From Paludibacterium paludis (GTDB lineage: Bacteria > Pseudomonadota > Gammaproteobacteria > Burkholderiales > Chromobacteriaceae): a stretch of DNA of 64,000 bases. Position 1 is the first letter of the stretch. Each line of letters begins with the position of its first letter. This document shows, in pieces, positions 36,901 through 44,288 of the stretch. The notes below the pieces were generated by a model. It saw only the letters and a program-made list of their open reading frames with translations, was not told the origin of the DNA and searched no databases. The translations under genes were made by a program, and so were the position numbers. The stretch lies in contig NZ_CP069161.1 in NCBI RefSeq assembly GCF_018802605.1, positions 2,790,001-2,854,000 on the forward strand. Reading direction: 5' to 3'.

Positions 36901-37101
36901 ATGATCGCGACGGGCGCCAGCGCCGAGACGCAGAACGCCATCGGCACCGGGGTATTCGGCGGCATGGTGACCGCCACGGTGCTGGCGGTCTTCTTCGTTC
37001 CCGTTTTCTTTGTATTCGTGATGAGCCTGCAAGAGCGCCTCGGACAATGGCCGGGCCTGCGCCGGCGCGATGTTCCGCCAAACCGCGGACAAGAGGGTTG
37101 A
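33958..37101 (+). CDS. RND efflux pump inner-membrane subunit, second system
   Basis: 1047 residues. Start [20 protein letters not shown]; Asp pair in [57 protein letters not shown] near the end. Normal HAE1 length. A complete tripartite set follows with its own outer-membrane factor. Twenty bases after the adaptor. Confidence 0.92.
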   Translation: MAQFFIRRPIFAWVIALFIILAGAIAIPQLPVARYPPVAPPSVTITATYPGATPRTLSDGVLSLIERELSGVRNLLYFESSADTSGVAQITVTFKPGTDPEMAQVDVQNKLKTVEPRLPAVVRQNGVIVESASSGFLMLVSLKSDNGHVSEGALSDYMARRVIDELRRIEGVGRVQLFGAEQAMRVWVDPARLITYGLSMSDLTTAIAQQNVQIAPGGVGASPTLRGQRVTVPLTVQGQLSTPEEFAAIVLRANANGSKVVLGDVARVELGSQYYNFANRETGKPSTVAGVQLAPGANAVKTAEAVHARLGELKKAMPAGISCSVPFDTAPFVKISIEKVVHTLIEAMALVFLVMYLFLQNARYTLIPAIVAPVAMLGTFAVMLATGFSINSLTMFGMVLAIGIIVDDAIVVVENVERLMTEEGLSPKDATARAMKEITGAIIGITLVLTAVFIPMALSSGSVGVIYRQFTLSMAVSILFSALLALTLTPALCATLLKPVGQGHHEKRGFFGWFNRRFERLTQGYVTRVGMLLGRTGRTMLLFAAMSGALVIGFATLPSAFLPEEDQGYFMTGFLLPADATVERTGDVVAKLERHLASRPGIQSSLSIIGYGFSGSGTNAALNFAVLKDWKDRKGATALDEARRSQDAMAGVTEGTVMSLLPPAIDELGTSSGFAMRLQDRGNRGYDALKAAETKLLALAAQSRIVSGVYPDGLPPGTSIRLDIDRQKAEALGVPFTAINDTLSAATGSTYINDFPSAGRMQQVILQADAPARMQIDNVLKLYVRNVNGGMVPLSEVVRPVWTDTPLQLIRYQGYPAARISGTAAPGYSSGAAMAEMERLARQLPPGYAIEWTGQSLQERQSAAQAPMLMALSMIVVFLVLAALYESWAIPLSVMLVVPLGLIGAIGAVMLRGMPNDVFFKVGMITVIGLSAKNAILIIEFAKQLREEGKGLVEAAVEASRLRLRPILMTSLAFGLGVVPLMIATGASAETQNAIGTGVFGGMVTATVLAVFFVPVFFVFVMSLQERLGQWPGLRRRDVPPNRGQEG

Positions 37102-37104
37102 ATC

Positions 37105-38505
37105 ATGCGCGTTATCGTTATCCCCCTGACCCTGGCCTTGACGGCCTGCTCGCTCAATCCGGCGCTGGTCAAGCCCGCGCTGCCCGTGCCGGCGTCCTAC
37201 CCCGCCGGCGAGACGGTCGGCGAGGCGCGCGCGGCCACTCCCGGCTGGCGCGCGATGTTCGGCGACCCGCGCCTGCAGCGCCTGATCGAGCTGGCGCTGG
37301 CCAATAACCGCGATCTGAGGCTCGCCGCGCTCGCCGCGCAGGAAACCCAGGCGCAGTACGGCATCCAGCGCGCCGCGCAACTGCCGGGCATCGACGCCAC
37401 CGCCTCCGCCACGCGCCAGCGCTCGCCCGCCGGCGAGGCGACCCCTCCGTCGACGCAAAAACAGTACGGCGTCAACGTCGGATTGAGCGCCTTCGAGATC
37501 GATTTGTTCGGCCGCATGCGCTCACTGTCCGAGAGCGCCTTCGCCCGCTACCTGGCCAGCGAACAGGGCCGCCGCTCCGTGCGGATCGCGCTGGTCGGCG
37601 CCGTGGCGGATGCCTATTTCGCCGAGCGCCTGGCCGAAGAGCAGCGGCAGTTGGCGGAACACACGCTGGCCGACTGGCGGCAATCGCTCGGATTGGCGCT
37701 GCGCCTCAAAGAAGGCCATCAGAACAGCGGCCTGGATGTGGCCCAGGCCGAAGGCCAGGTCGCCAGCGCCGAAGCGGATCTGGAAGCGCGCACCCGGGCC
37801 GTGGCGCAAGCCCGCAATGCGCTGCGGTTTCTGGTGGGGACGGAACTGCCCGCGAACCTGCCCGCCCCGCTGCCGCTGGAGCGGCAGCCGGTGGCGACGC
37901 ATCTGCCCGCGGGCCTGCCTTCCGATCTGCTGCTGCGCCGGCCGGACATTCTGCAGGCCGAGCAGCAGCTGGTGGCGGCCAACGCCGATATCGGCGCGGC
38001 GCGCGCGGCGTTCTTCCCCCAACTGTCGCTCACCGCCTCGCTGGGCACCCTCAGCCCGGTGATGCGCGGATTGTTCGACAGCGACCACCGAGCCTGGAGC
38101 TTCTCACCGCAGATCACCCTGCCGCTGTTCCACGGGGGCCGCCTGCGGGCCGAATTGCGCCTCGCGGAATTGCGCAAGTCGACCGCCGTCGCCGGATACG
38201 AACGCGCGATCCAGACGGCGTTCCGGGAGGTGGCGGACGGACTGGCCGGCCGCGAAACGTTCGGCCGGCAGATCGCCGCGCAAATCCGGGTGGTCGTCAA
38301 CGCCGAGCGCCGCACCCGCCTGTCCGGTCTGCGCTACCACGCCGGCCTCGACGGAAGGCTGGAGCTGCTGGATTCCCAGCGCCAGTTGTACGCCGCCCGG
38401 CAAACGCTGCTCGACCTGCGGCGCGGCGAGTTCGGCAATGCGGTGGCGCTTTACAAGGCGCTGGGAGGCGGACTGGACGACAACACCGCTGTCGGGGAGG
38501 GATAA
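37105..38505 (+). CDS. RND outer-membrane factor lipoprotein (OprM/NodT family)
   Basis: 466 residues. Lipobox LTAC-S at residue 17. Two repeated halves of the TolC-like barrel: WRAMFGDPRLQRLIELALANNRDLRLA and the second-half start LLLRRPDILQAEQQLVAANADIGAARAAFFP, split here by the GLPSD loop. It forms the outer-membrane exit duct, and could also serve the first pump. Confidence 0.92.
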   Translation: MRVIVIPLTLALTACSLNPALVKPALPVPASYPAGETVGEARAATPGWRAMFGDPRLQRLIELALANNRDLRLAALAAQETQAQYGIQRAAQLPGIDATASATRQRSPAGEATPPSTQKQYGVNVGLSAFEIDLFGRMRSLSESAFARYLASEQGRRSVRIALVGAVADAYFAERLAEEQRQLAEHTLADWRQSLGLALRLKEGHQNSGLDVAQAEGQVASAEADLEARTRAVAQARNALRFLVGTELPANLPAPLPLERQPVATHLPAGLPSDLLLRRPDILQAEQQLVAANADIGAARAAFFPQLSLTASLGTLSPVMRGLFDSDHRAWSFSPQITLPLFHGGRLRAELRLAELRKSTAVAGYERAIQTAFREVADGLAGRETFGRQIAAQIRVVVNAERRTRLSGLRYHAGLDGRLELLDSQRQLYAARQTLLDLRRGEFGNAVALYKALGGGLDDNTAVGEG

Positions 38506-38523
38506 GCGACAACGACGAAAAGG

Positions 38524-38551
38524 GGCGGGAACCGCCGGTCCTTCTCTTTGG
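38524..38551 (+). terminator. weak hairpin after the efflux operon
   Basis: GGCGG / CCGCC stem with GAA loop then a pyrimidine-rich stretch (CCTTCTCTTT). Short and without a clean T-run. Confidence 0.3.
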
Positions 38552-38553
38552 CG

Positions 38554-39492
38554 TTAGAACCCCTCCGGGCCGCTCCGGCGGGGTTCGGCCATTTCCATCC
38601 AGGCGTCCCAGGGCGGAGGATCGCCGATCCGTCCGATCAGAAAATCCACGAAGGTCCGCACTTTCGCCGACAGGTGGCGGCGCGAGGGATAGACCGCGTA
38701 CAGCGCCAGCGGCGGCGTCGGCTCGCCGCGCAACAGCGGCATGAGCCGACCCGCCGCCAGGTCGTCCCCCAACAGAAAACTCGGCTCGCAGATAATGCCT
38801 TCCCCCGCCAGCGCCGCGGCCCGCAACAGGTCGCCGTTGTTGCTTTTGAGCGGACCGTCCACGCTCACCCGCGCCTCGTCGCCGAATGTCCAGATGCCGG
38901 GTTCGGCGGCATGGGTGTAGACAAGACAGCGGTGACGGGCCAGATCCTCGGGGCGGGCCGGCTCGCCCTCGCGGGCAAGGTAGGCGGGCGAGGCGCAGGG
39001 CACCACATGAATCGCGGCGATGCGCCGGGCAACAAGCGTCGGCGGCAGGCGCATCGCGATGCGCAGGGCCACGTCGAAGCCTTCTTCCACGAGATCCACC
39101 TGCCGGTCCGACATGTCGACGTCAAGCGTCACCTCCGGGTAGGCGGCGAGATACGCCGGCAACAGGGCGGTCAGGTGCTTGAGGCCGAACGACACCGGCG
39201 CGCTCAGGCGCAGCACCCCGCGCGGCCGCAGCGTATCGGTCCGGACCGAGGCATCCGCCTCTTCGACATCCGCGAGAATTTGCGCGCAACGGGCATGGTA
39301 GCCGCGCCCCGCGTCGGTCAGATGCAACCGGCGCGTGGTCCGCTGCAACAGACGCGCGCCAAGCTGGGCCTCCAGATCGGCAAGCTGCCGGGATACCGCG
39401 GTGGTCGACATGCCGAGCCGTTCGGCGGCCCGCACGAAACTGCCCGACTCCACCACCCGGACAAACACTTCCATCGCCGATAACTTGTCCAT
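38554..39492 (-). CDS. LysR-family transcriptional regulator
   Basis: 312 residues from ATG 39492 (MDKLSAMEVFVRVVESGSF). HTH FVRAAERLGMSTTAVSRQLADLEAQLG, then a periplasmic-binding-type effector domain (LRLSAPVSFGLKHL, VDMSDRQVDLVEEGFDVALR). Divergent from doxX and the dioxygenase, which it probably regulates. Confidence 0.9.
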   Translation of the reverse strand: MDKLSAMEVFVRVVESGSFVRAAERLGMSTTAVSRQLADLEAQLGARLLQRTTRRLHLTDAGRGYHARCAQILADVEEADASVRTDTLRPRGVLRLSAPVSFGLKHLTALLPAYLAAYPEVTLDVDMSDRQVDLVEEGFDVALRIAMRLPPTLVARRIAAIHVVPCASPAYLAREGEPARPEDLARHRCLVYTHAAEPGIWTFGDEARVSVDGPLKSNNGDLLRAAALAGEGIICEPSFLLGDDLAAGRLMPLLRGEPTPPLALYAVYPSRRHLSAKVRTFVDFLIGRIGDPPPWDAWMEMAEPRRSGPEGF

Positions 39493-39507
39493 TCCCGCCT
39501 CAATTAA

Positions 39508-39520
39508 CCCGAAAATCGGG
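39508..39520. promoter_or_regulatory. candidate LysR-type operator
   Basis: Inverted repeat CCCGA-AAA-TCGGG, 16 bases upstream of the LysR start in the 136-base divergent region. AT-rich sequence around it fits promoter placement. Confidence 0.4.
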
Positions 39521-39628
39521 ACAAATAATTTCAATTACGCCAATTTATCCCAAAACCGGACAACAGCATACTGTTTCCAACACGACGCACCGCGTCACGT
39601 TCAGAACACAACGCAAAGGACAACCATC

Positions 39629-40045
39629 ATGATCGACACTCGCACTGCACCGTACGCCGCTTTCGTTCTCCGTCTCGCCCTGGGGACGATGTTCCTCGCT
39701 CACGGGTTGACCAAGGTACTGGTCTTCACCCTGCCCGGCACCGCGCAGTTCTTCGAATCGGTCGGCTTCCCGGGTTTTCTGGCCTACCCGGTGGCCTTCG
39801 CCGAAGTCGGCGGCGGCGCCCTGCTGCTTCTGGGCATCGCGCCGCGCCTCGTGGCCGCTTTGCTGCTGCCGGTGCTGATCGGCGCGAGCACGGTCCACTT
39901 CGCCAACGGCTGGTCGTTCGCCAACCCGAACGGCGGCTGGGAATACCCGGTATTCCTGGTGATCGCCGCCCTGGTTCAGGCTCTCGTCGGCGACGGCGCG
40001 CTGACGCTCAAGTCCACGGCCTCGCTGTTCGGTAACCGCCGCTGA
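39629..40045 (+). CDS. DoxX-family membrane protein
   Basis: 138 residues with four membrane helices: LRLALGTMFLAHGLTKVLVF, GFLAYPVAFAEVGGGALLLLG, LVAALLLPVLIGASTVHF, YPVFLVIAALVQALVGDGA. DoxX/DUF417-type proteins are linked to redox or thiol stress; the role is not settled. It precedes the dioxygenase gene by 33 bases, likely an operon under the LysR regulator. Confidence 0.85.
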   Translation: MIDTRTAPYAAFVLRLALGTMFLAHGLTKVLVFTLPGTAQFFESVGFPGFLAYPVAFAEVGGGALLLLGIAPRLVAALLLPVLIGASTVHFANGWSFANPNGGWEYPVFLVIAALVQALVGDGALTLKSTASLFGNRR

Positions 40046-40078
40046 TCATTCATCGCCCCTGACCTCGAGGAGACTGCC

Positions 40079-40861
40079 ATGACATCCCGTCTGCCCACCC
40101 TGTTCCTTTCCCACGGATCGCCGATGCTCGCCATCGAAGCGGGGCCGGCAGTCGGGGCCTGGCGCGAGCTGGCGCGCGACATGCCAAGGCCGCGCGCAAT
40201 CCTTGCCGTGTCGGCCCACTGGGGAACCCTCAAACCGGCCCTCACCGGCAGCGATGCTCCGGCCACGATCCACGACTTCGGCGGGTTTCCCGAGCCGCTT
40301 TACCAGATCGATTACCCGGCGCCCGGCGATGCTGCGCTGGCGGGGCGGGCGGCGGCGATGCTCGGCGACGCCGGTTTCGACACGGCGGTCAACCCGACGC
40401 GGGGACTCGATCACGGCGCCTGGGTGCCGCTGCGCGCGATGTACCCGGACGCCGATATCCCGGTGGTGCAGTTGGCCCTGCAGCCCCGGGAGGACGCGCG
40501 GCACCACTTCCGGCTCGGGGAAACGCTCGCGGCGCTGCGCGATGAGGGTGTGCTGATTCTGGCGTCCGGCAGCCTGACTCACAATTTGTGGGATCTGGTC
40601 TGGGGCGCCGACGAAAACGACCCGCGCGTCCCCGACTACGTCCGCGCGTTCCAGGACTGGATGGGCGGCGCCGTGCTGGCCGGCGACGCCGAAACGGCGT
40701 TCGGCTGGGAGGCCGCGCCGGGAGGACGGCGCGCCCACCCGACCAGCGAACACCTGTTGCCGCTGTTTGTCGCCTGGGGCGCGGCCGGCGGTGGCGCCAG
40801 CCGGGTGCATGCGGGCATCTCGGAAGGCGCGCTGGCGATGGACGTGTACCGTTTCGACTAA
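40079..40861 (+). CDS. ygiD: extradiol dioxygenase of the DODA/LigB class
   Basis: 260 residues. Metal-binding His in LFLSHGSPM, ILAVSAHWG and RGLDHGAWVPLRAMYPD, the family marks of 4,5-DOPA dioxygenase extradiol (YgiD). It opens catechol rings using a divalent metal. The natural substrate is uncertain. It converges on the DsrE-like gene with a 4-base overlap. Confidence 0.87.
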   Translation: MTSRLPTLFLSHGSPMLAIEAGPAVGAWRELARDMPRPRAILAVSAHWGTLKPALTGSDAPATIHDFGGFPEPLYQIDYPAPGDAALAGRAAAMLGDAGFDTAVNPTRGLDHGAWVPLRAMYPDADIPVVQLALQPREDARHHFRLGETLAALRDEGVLILASGSLTHNLWDLVWGADENDPRVPDYVRAFQDWMGGAVLAGDAETAFGWEAAPGGRRAHPTSEHLLPLFVAWGAAGGGASRVHAGISEGALAMDVYRFD

Positions 40862-41208
40862 AGCGTGATCACCTTGGCGGCGGCGGTCTGGGCTTCGACG
40901 ATCTGCATCATGTTGCCGATCCGGCCCACCGCCACCCGCTCCATCAGTCCGTAATGCTCAAGGCAGGTGCGGCAGGCGATCAGCGCCACGCCTTCGGCCG
41001 CGATGGACGACAGCACGCGCAGAACCGGCGAATCGTCCGCCACCATTTTCACGCCGGCGGTGTAGAACACCACGGCGGTCGGCAGTTCACCCAGCTCCAG
41101 CAGCGTCTGAAAATAGCTGCCCAGCACTTTATGGCGCAAGGCCTCGTCGCCCTGCCCCAGCCCGTCGTTCCCCACCACGATCACGCAATCGTTCAGTGTC
41201 TTGCTCAT
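40858..41208 (-). CDS. DsrE-like sulfurtransferase family protein (selenium-linked, YedF-type)
   Basis: 116 residues, start MSKTLNDCVIVVGNDGLGQG. DsrE fold with a CxxC pair in LIACRTCLEHYGL at the position where the DsrE/YedF family carries its reactive Cys. It lies 22 bases downstream of selD on the same strand; proteins of this type are annotated as selenium-metabolism partners because of that neighbourhood. It could deliver or hold reduced selenium or sulfur. Confidence 0.8.
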   Translation of the reverse strand: MSKTLNDCVIVVGNDGLGQGDEALRHKVLGSYFQTLLELGELPTAVVFYTAGVKMVADDSPVLRVLSSIAAEGVALIACRTCLEHYGLMERVAVGRIGNMMQIVEAQTAAAKVITL

Positions 41209-41230
41209 TGTTCATTCTCCGTCGCTTCGT

Positions 41231-42271
41231 TCATTCGACAACGATCTTCGCCGCGCCATCCTCAAGCCGTCCGATCACGCAGGCGTCGGCGAAGCCGTTC
41301 TGCCGGAACAGGGCCAGCACGGCGTCGGCTCCGTCCGGCGCCACGGCGGCCAGAAGCCCGCCGCTGGTCTGCGCGTCGGCCATCAGGCGCCGCTGCCAGT
41401 CCGCGACGCCTTCACCGAACTCCACATCGGCGCCGAAGCTCGCCAGATTGCGCTCGATGGCCCCCGGTCCGATGCCCTGTTCGGCGAACGGCCGCGCAGC
41501 CGGCAGCACCGGCAGACGCGCGGCGCCGACGCGGGCCGTCAGGCCCGATCCGCGGCACATTTCCATCAGGTGGCCGAGCAGACCGAAGCCGGTCACATCG
41601 GTCAGCGCATGCACCCCATCGAGCAAGCCCAGCTCCGCGCCGACCCGGTTCAGCCGCGTGGTGGCGCCGATCATCTGGCGATAGCCCTCGCCGTCCAGCA
41701 AGCCCTTTTTGAGCGCCGTGCCGAGAATGCCCACGCCGAGCCCCTTGCCCAGCACCAGGACATCGCCGGCGCGCGCCGTGCTGTTGCGCAGGATACGGTC
41801 AGGATGGGCGAGTCCCAGCGCCACCAGTCCGTAGATGGGTTCCGGCGAATCGATCGAATGGCCGCCGGCCACCGGGATGCCGGCATCGCGGCAAACGCTC
41901 GCCCCGCCTTCCAGAATCCGGCGGATGGTCCCGACGGGCAGCGCATTGACCGGCATGCCGACGATCGCCAGCGCGAGAATCGGGGTGCCGCCCATGGCAT
42001 AAATGTCCGACAGGGCGTTGGTCGCGGCGATGCGGCCGAAATCGAAAGGATCGTCGACGATCGGCATGAAGAAATCCGTTGTCGCGATCAGCGCCTGCTG
42101 ATCATTGAGCCGGTAGACCGCGGCATCGTCGGAGGTTTCCGCGCCCACGAGCAGCGGGGCGAAACCGCTGGCGGCGGGCAGGTCCCGGAGCATGTCGGCA
42201 AGCAGCGACGGCGCGATTTTGCACCCGCAGCCGCCGCCGTGCGACAATTGGGTCAACCTGATGTTTTCCAT
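41231..42271 (-). CDS. selD: selenide, water dikinase
   Basis: 346 residues from ATG 42271 (MENIRLTQLSHGGGCGCK). Catalytic Cys15 and Lys18 align with E. coli C17/K20; the codon is TGC, so this is the Cys, not the selenocysteine, form. ATP-binding blocks TSDDAAVYRL, TDFFMPIVDDPFDFG, GGHSIDSPEP. It makes selenophosphate from selenide and ATP. Divergent from mnmH by only 57 bases. Confidence 0.95.
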   Translation of the reverse strand: MENIRLTQLSHGGGCGCKIAPSLLADMLRDLPAASGFAPLLVGAETSDDAAVYRLNDQQALIATTDFFMPIVDDPFDFGRIAATNALSDIYAMGGTPILALAIVGMPVNALPVGTIRRILEGGASVCRDAGIPVAGGHSIDSPEPIYGLVALGLAHPDRILRNSTARAGDVLVLGKGLGVGILGTALKKGLLDGEGYRQMIGATTRLNRVGAELGLLDGVHALTDVTGFGLLGHLMEMCRGSGLTARVGAARLPVLPAARPFAEQGIGPGAIERNLASFGADVEFGEGVADWQRRLMADAQTSGGLLAAVAPDGADAVLALFRQNGFADACVIGRLEDGAAKIVVE

Positions 42272-42328
42272 GGTGAGCTTCCGCGTCCAGTTGAAGTGTC
42301 GCCTGCCATTATCCCCCAGCGAGGCCTT

Positions 42329-43375
42329 GTGAAACACCCTCTTGTCCGTCTGGATGAACGGCATCGTTTCGACGAGATCATCGATGTCCGTACCCCGCTC
42401 GAGTTCGAACACGACCACATTCCGGGCGCGATCAACGCCCCGGTCCTGAGCAATGAAGAGCGCGTCGTCATCGGCACCCTGTACAAACAGGTCTCGGCCT
42501 TCGAGGCGACGCGGCTGGGCGCGGCCATGGTGGCGCGCAACATCGCCGCCCACCTGGACACCCTGTTCGCCGACCGTCCTCGCGCCTGGCGTCCGCTGAT
42601 CTACTGCTGGCGCGGCGGCAAGCGCTCCGGCTCGATGACCGCCTGGTTCAACCTGATCGGATGGAAGGCGGGCCAGCTCGAGGGCGGGTACAAGGCCTAC
42701 CGCCACTGGGTATTGGAACAGCTCGAAACCGGCCCGGCCAGGGTGCGCTATATCGTGATCGGAGGCGCGACGGGAAGCGGCAAGACCCGGCTGCTCAACG
42801 CCATGGCGCGGGCCGGCGCCCAGGTGCTGGATCTGGAAGGACTCGCCCGGCACCGCGGCTCATTGCTCGGCGCCCTGCCGGGCGAGCGCCAGCCGTCGCA
42901 AAAAGCGTTCGAGACCGGTCTGGTCGGGGAACTGGCGCGCTTCGATCCCGACCGGCCGGTGTTCGTCGAGGCGGAAAGCCGCATGATCGGCAACCTGCGC
43001 CTGCCCGAAACGCTGCTCGCGCGCCTGCACGAATCCCCTTGCCTGCAGCTGCGCGCCGACACCGGCAAGCGGATCGACTTCCTGTGCCGGGACTACGCCC
43101 ACCTGTTCGACACGCCGGAGGCCTTCAAGGAAAAGCTCGGCTACCTTGCGCCGCTGCACGGCCGCAAGACCATCGAAACCTGGCAGGCGATGGTCGACGC
43201 CCGCAGCATGCCGGAACTGTTCCGCGAGTTGGTCGAGCGGCACTACGACCCGGCCTACCGCAAAAGCGGCAACCAGCATTTTTGCCGCATGGGCGACGCG
43301 CCCGAGGTCGGATTCGATCCGACCGACGCCGATCCTGACGCCGCGGCGCGAGCCATTCTTGCCCGATTCGCCTGA
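42329..43375 (+). CDS. mnmH: tRNA 2-selenouridine synthase
   Basis: 348 residues, GTG start at 42329. Rhodanese domain (residues 1-130) with active Cys93 in IYCWRGGKRSGSM, then a P-loop domain GGATGSGKTRLL (about 145-156). It replaces sulfur of 2-thiouridine by selenium at the wobble base, via a geranylated intermediate, using selenophosphate from SelD. No selA, selB or selC is seen in this window, so tRNA modification may be the main use of selenium. Confidence 0.93.
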   Translation: MKHPLVRLDERHRFDEIIDVRTPLEFEHDHIPGAINAPVLSNEERVVIGTLYKQVSAFEATRLGAAMVARNIAAHLDTLFADRPRAWRPLIYCWRGGKRSGSMTAWFNLIGWKAGQLEGGYKAYRHWVLEQLETGPARVRYIVIGGATGSGKTRLLNAMARAGAQVLDLEGLARHRGSLLGALPGERQPSQKAFETGLVGELARFDPDRPVFVEAESRMIGNLRLPETLLARLHESPCLQLRADTGKRIDFLCRDYAHLFDTPEAFKEKLGYLAPLHGRKTIETWQAMVDARSMPELFRELVERHYDPAYRKSGNQHFCRMGDAPEVGFDPTDADPDAAARAILARFA

Positions 43376-43700
43376 TCAGCGCCAAAAAGGCAGACCGGCC
43401 GCCGAATACAGCAGACAAACGCCCATGACCGAGAGCAGCACGGCGCACAGCCTGGCGATCGCCTGCCGGAACCGTTCGCCGCCCCGGGCGACGATGCCGG
43501 CCACGCCAAGTGACAGAACGGCCCACCAGGCCAGCGAACCGGCCACAATGCCCGACACCATGGCGGCAATGCCGGCGGGCTCGACCGGAGCCTGCCCGGC
43601 AAAGGCGGCGAACACCGCCAGAAACGACAGAATGGTCATCGGGTTGGCCAGGGTCAGCAGCACGGCCGATCCCCAACCCGCCCAGAGGGGGCGGCCGGGG
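43376..43700 (-). pseudogene. LysE-family exporter, 5' half deleted
   Basis: The C-terminal half of a LysE/RhtB amino-acid exporter is intact (LLTLANPMTILSFLAVFAAF, then two helices to LPFWR), but only about 105 of the usual 200 residues remain and the N-terminal half is lost. In-frame homology reaches about 43700 (LWAGWGSAV) and then meets the divergent Lrp fragment. No convincing start exists. Confidence 0.75.
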
Positions 43701-44076
43701 CCGTCGCACGGACGGGCTGTCGACGCCGGTGATCGCCGAGCGCCTGCGCCGTCCGGAAGATGCCGGCGTGATCGAGGGCTACCATGCGCGGGTGGCGGCG
43801 CGGCGCCTCGGATACCCGCTGATGGCGAGGATCGGCATCACGGTTCCCCAACCGAAAAAGAACGCATTCATCGCCTTTCTCGAAGGACTGCCCGAAGTGC
43901 TCGAATGCCACCATGTCACCGGCGGCGACTCCTACTCCTATCTGTTCCGTGTCGCGGCCCGGGATACCGAGCACCTGGAAACGCTGGTCGGCACACTCAG
44001 CCACCCGGGCGAAACCCGCACCTCGCTGATCCTGTCCACACCCATACCTCCACGCGCCCTCCACCCGGTACGCTGA
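43700..44076 (+). pseudogene. Lrp/AsnC-family regulator, 5' end deleted
   Basis: The C-terminal RAM/ligand domain is complete (GVIEGYHARVAARRLGYPLMA to ILSTPIPPRALHPVR), but the first helices of the HTH are gone; the reading begins at DGLSTPVIAERLRR, where intact proteins have DGRLS followed by about 20 more residues. Lrp regulators commonly lie divergent to the LysE exporter they control. The missing ends face each other, so one deletion could have removed both 5' ends and the promoters. Confidence 0.75.
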
Positions 44077-44129
44077 GAACCCCAGCCCTTTGGCAGACCG
44101 GAAAAATCGTCTATATCGACTTTATGCAG

Positions 44130-44174
44130 TTACAACCCATCGCTTGAATGACACATCAGCGGATGAGGTTGTAA
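44130..44174. repeat. imperfect inverted repeat upstream of the glycosyltransferase gene
   Basis: TTACAACC (44130-44137) and GGTTGTAA (44167-44174), extended by CATC / GATG with a one-base offset, 115 bases before the glycosyltransferase start. It might be an operator or a leader hairpin. The rest of the 212-base gap (44077-44288) shows no gene. Confidence 0.4.
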
Positions 44175-44288
44175 TTGCCACCTTCCGGAACGGCGGCCTG
44201 GCACGGCCATGCCGTCCCGCCCCGAAAACGCGAACGGGAAAGCGGGATACGCAACCCGGGTTTTCTTTCGATTCGGAGTGATCCCGAC

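Noticed and set aside
42329..43375. Selenocysteine codon in selD or mnmH
   Set aside because: The catalytic position of selD is TGC (Cys), and no in-frame TGA occurs in either gene before the stop.
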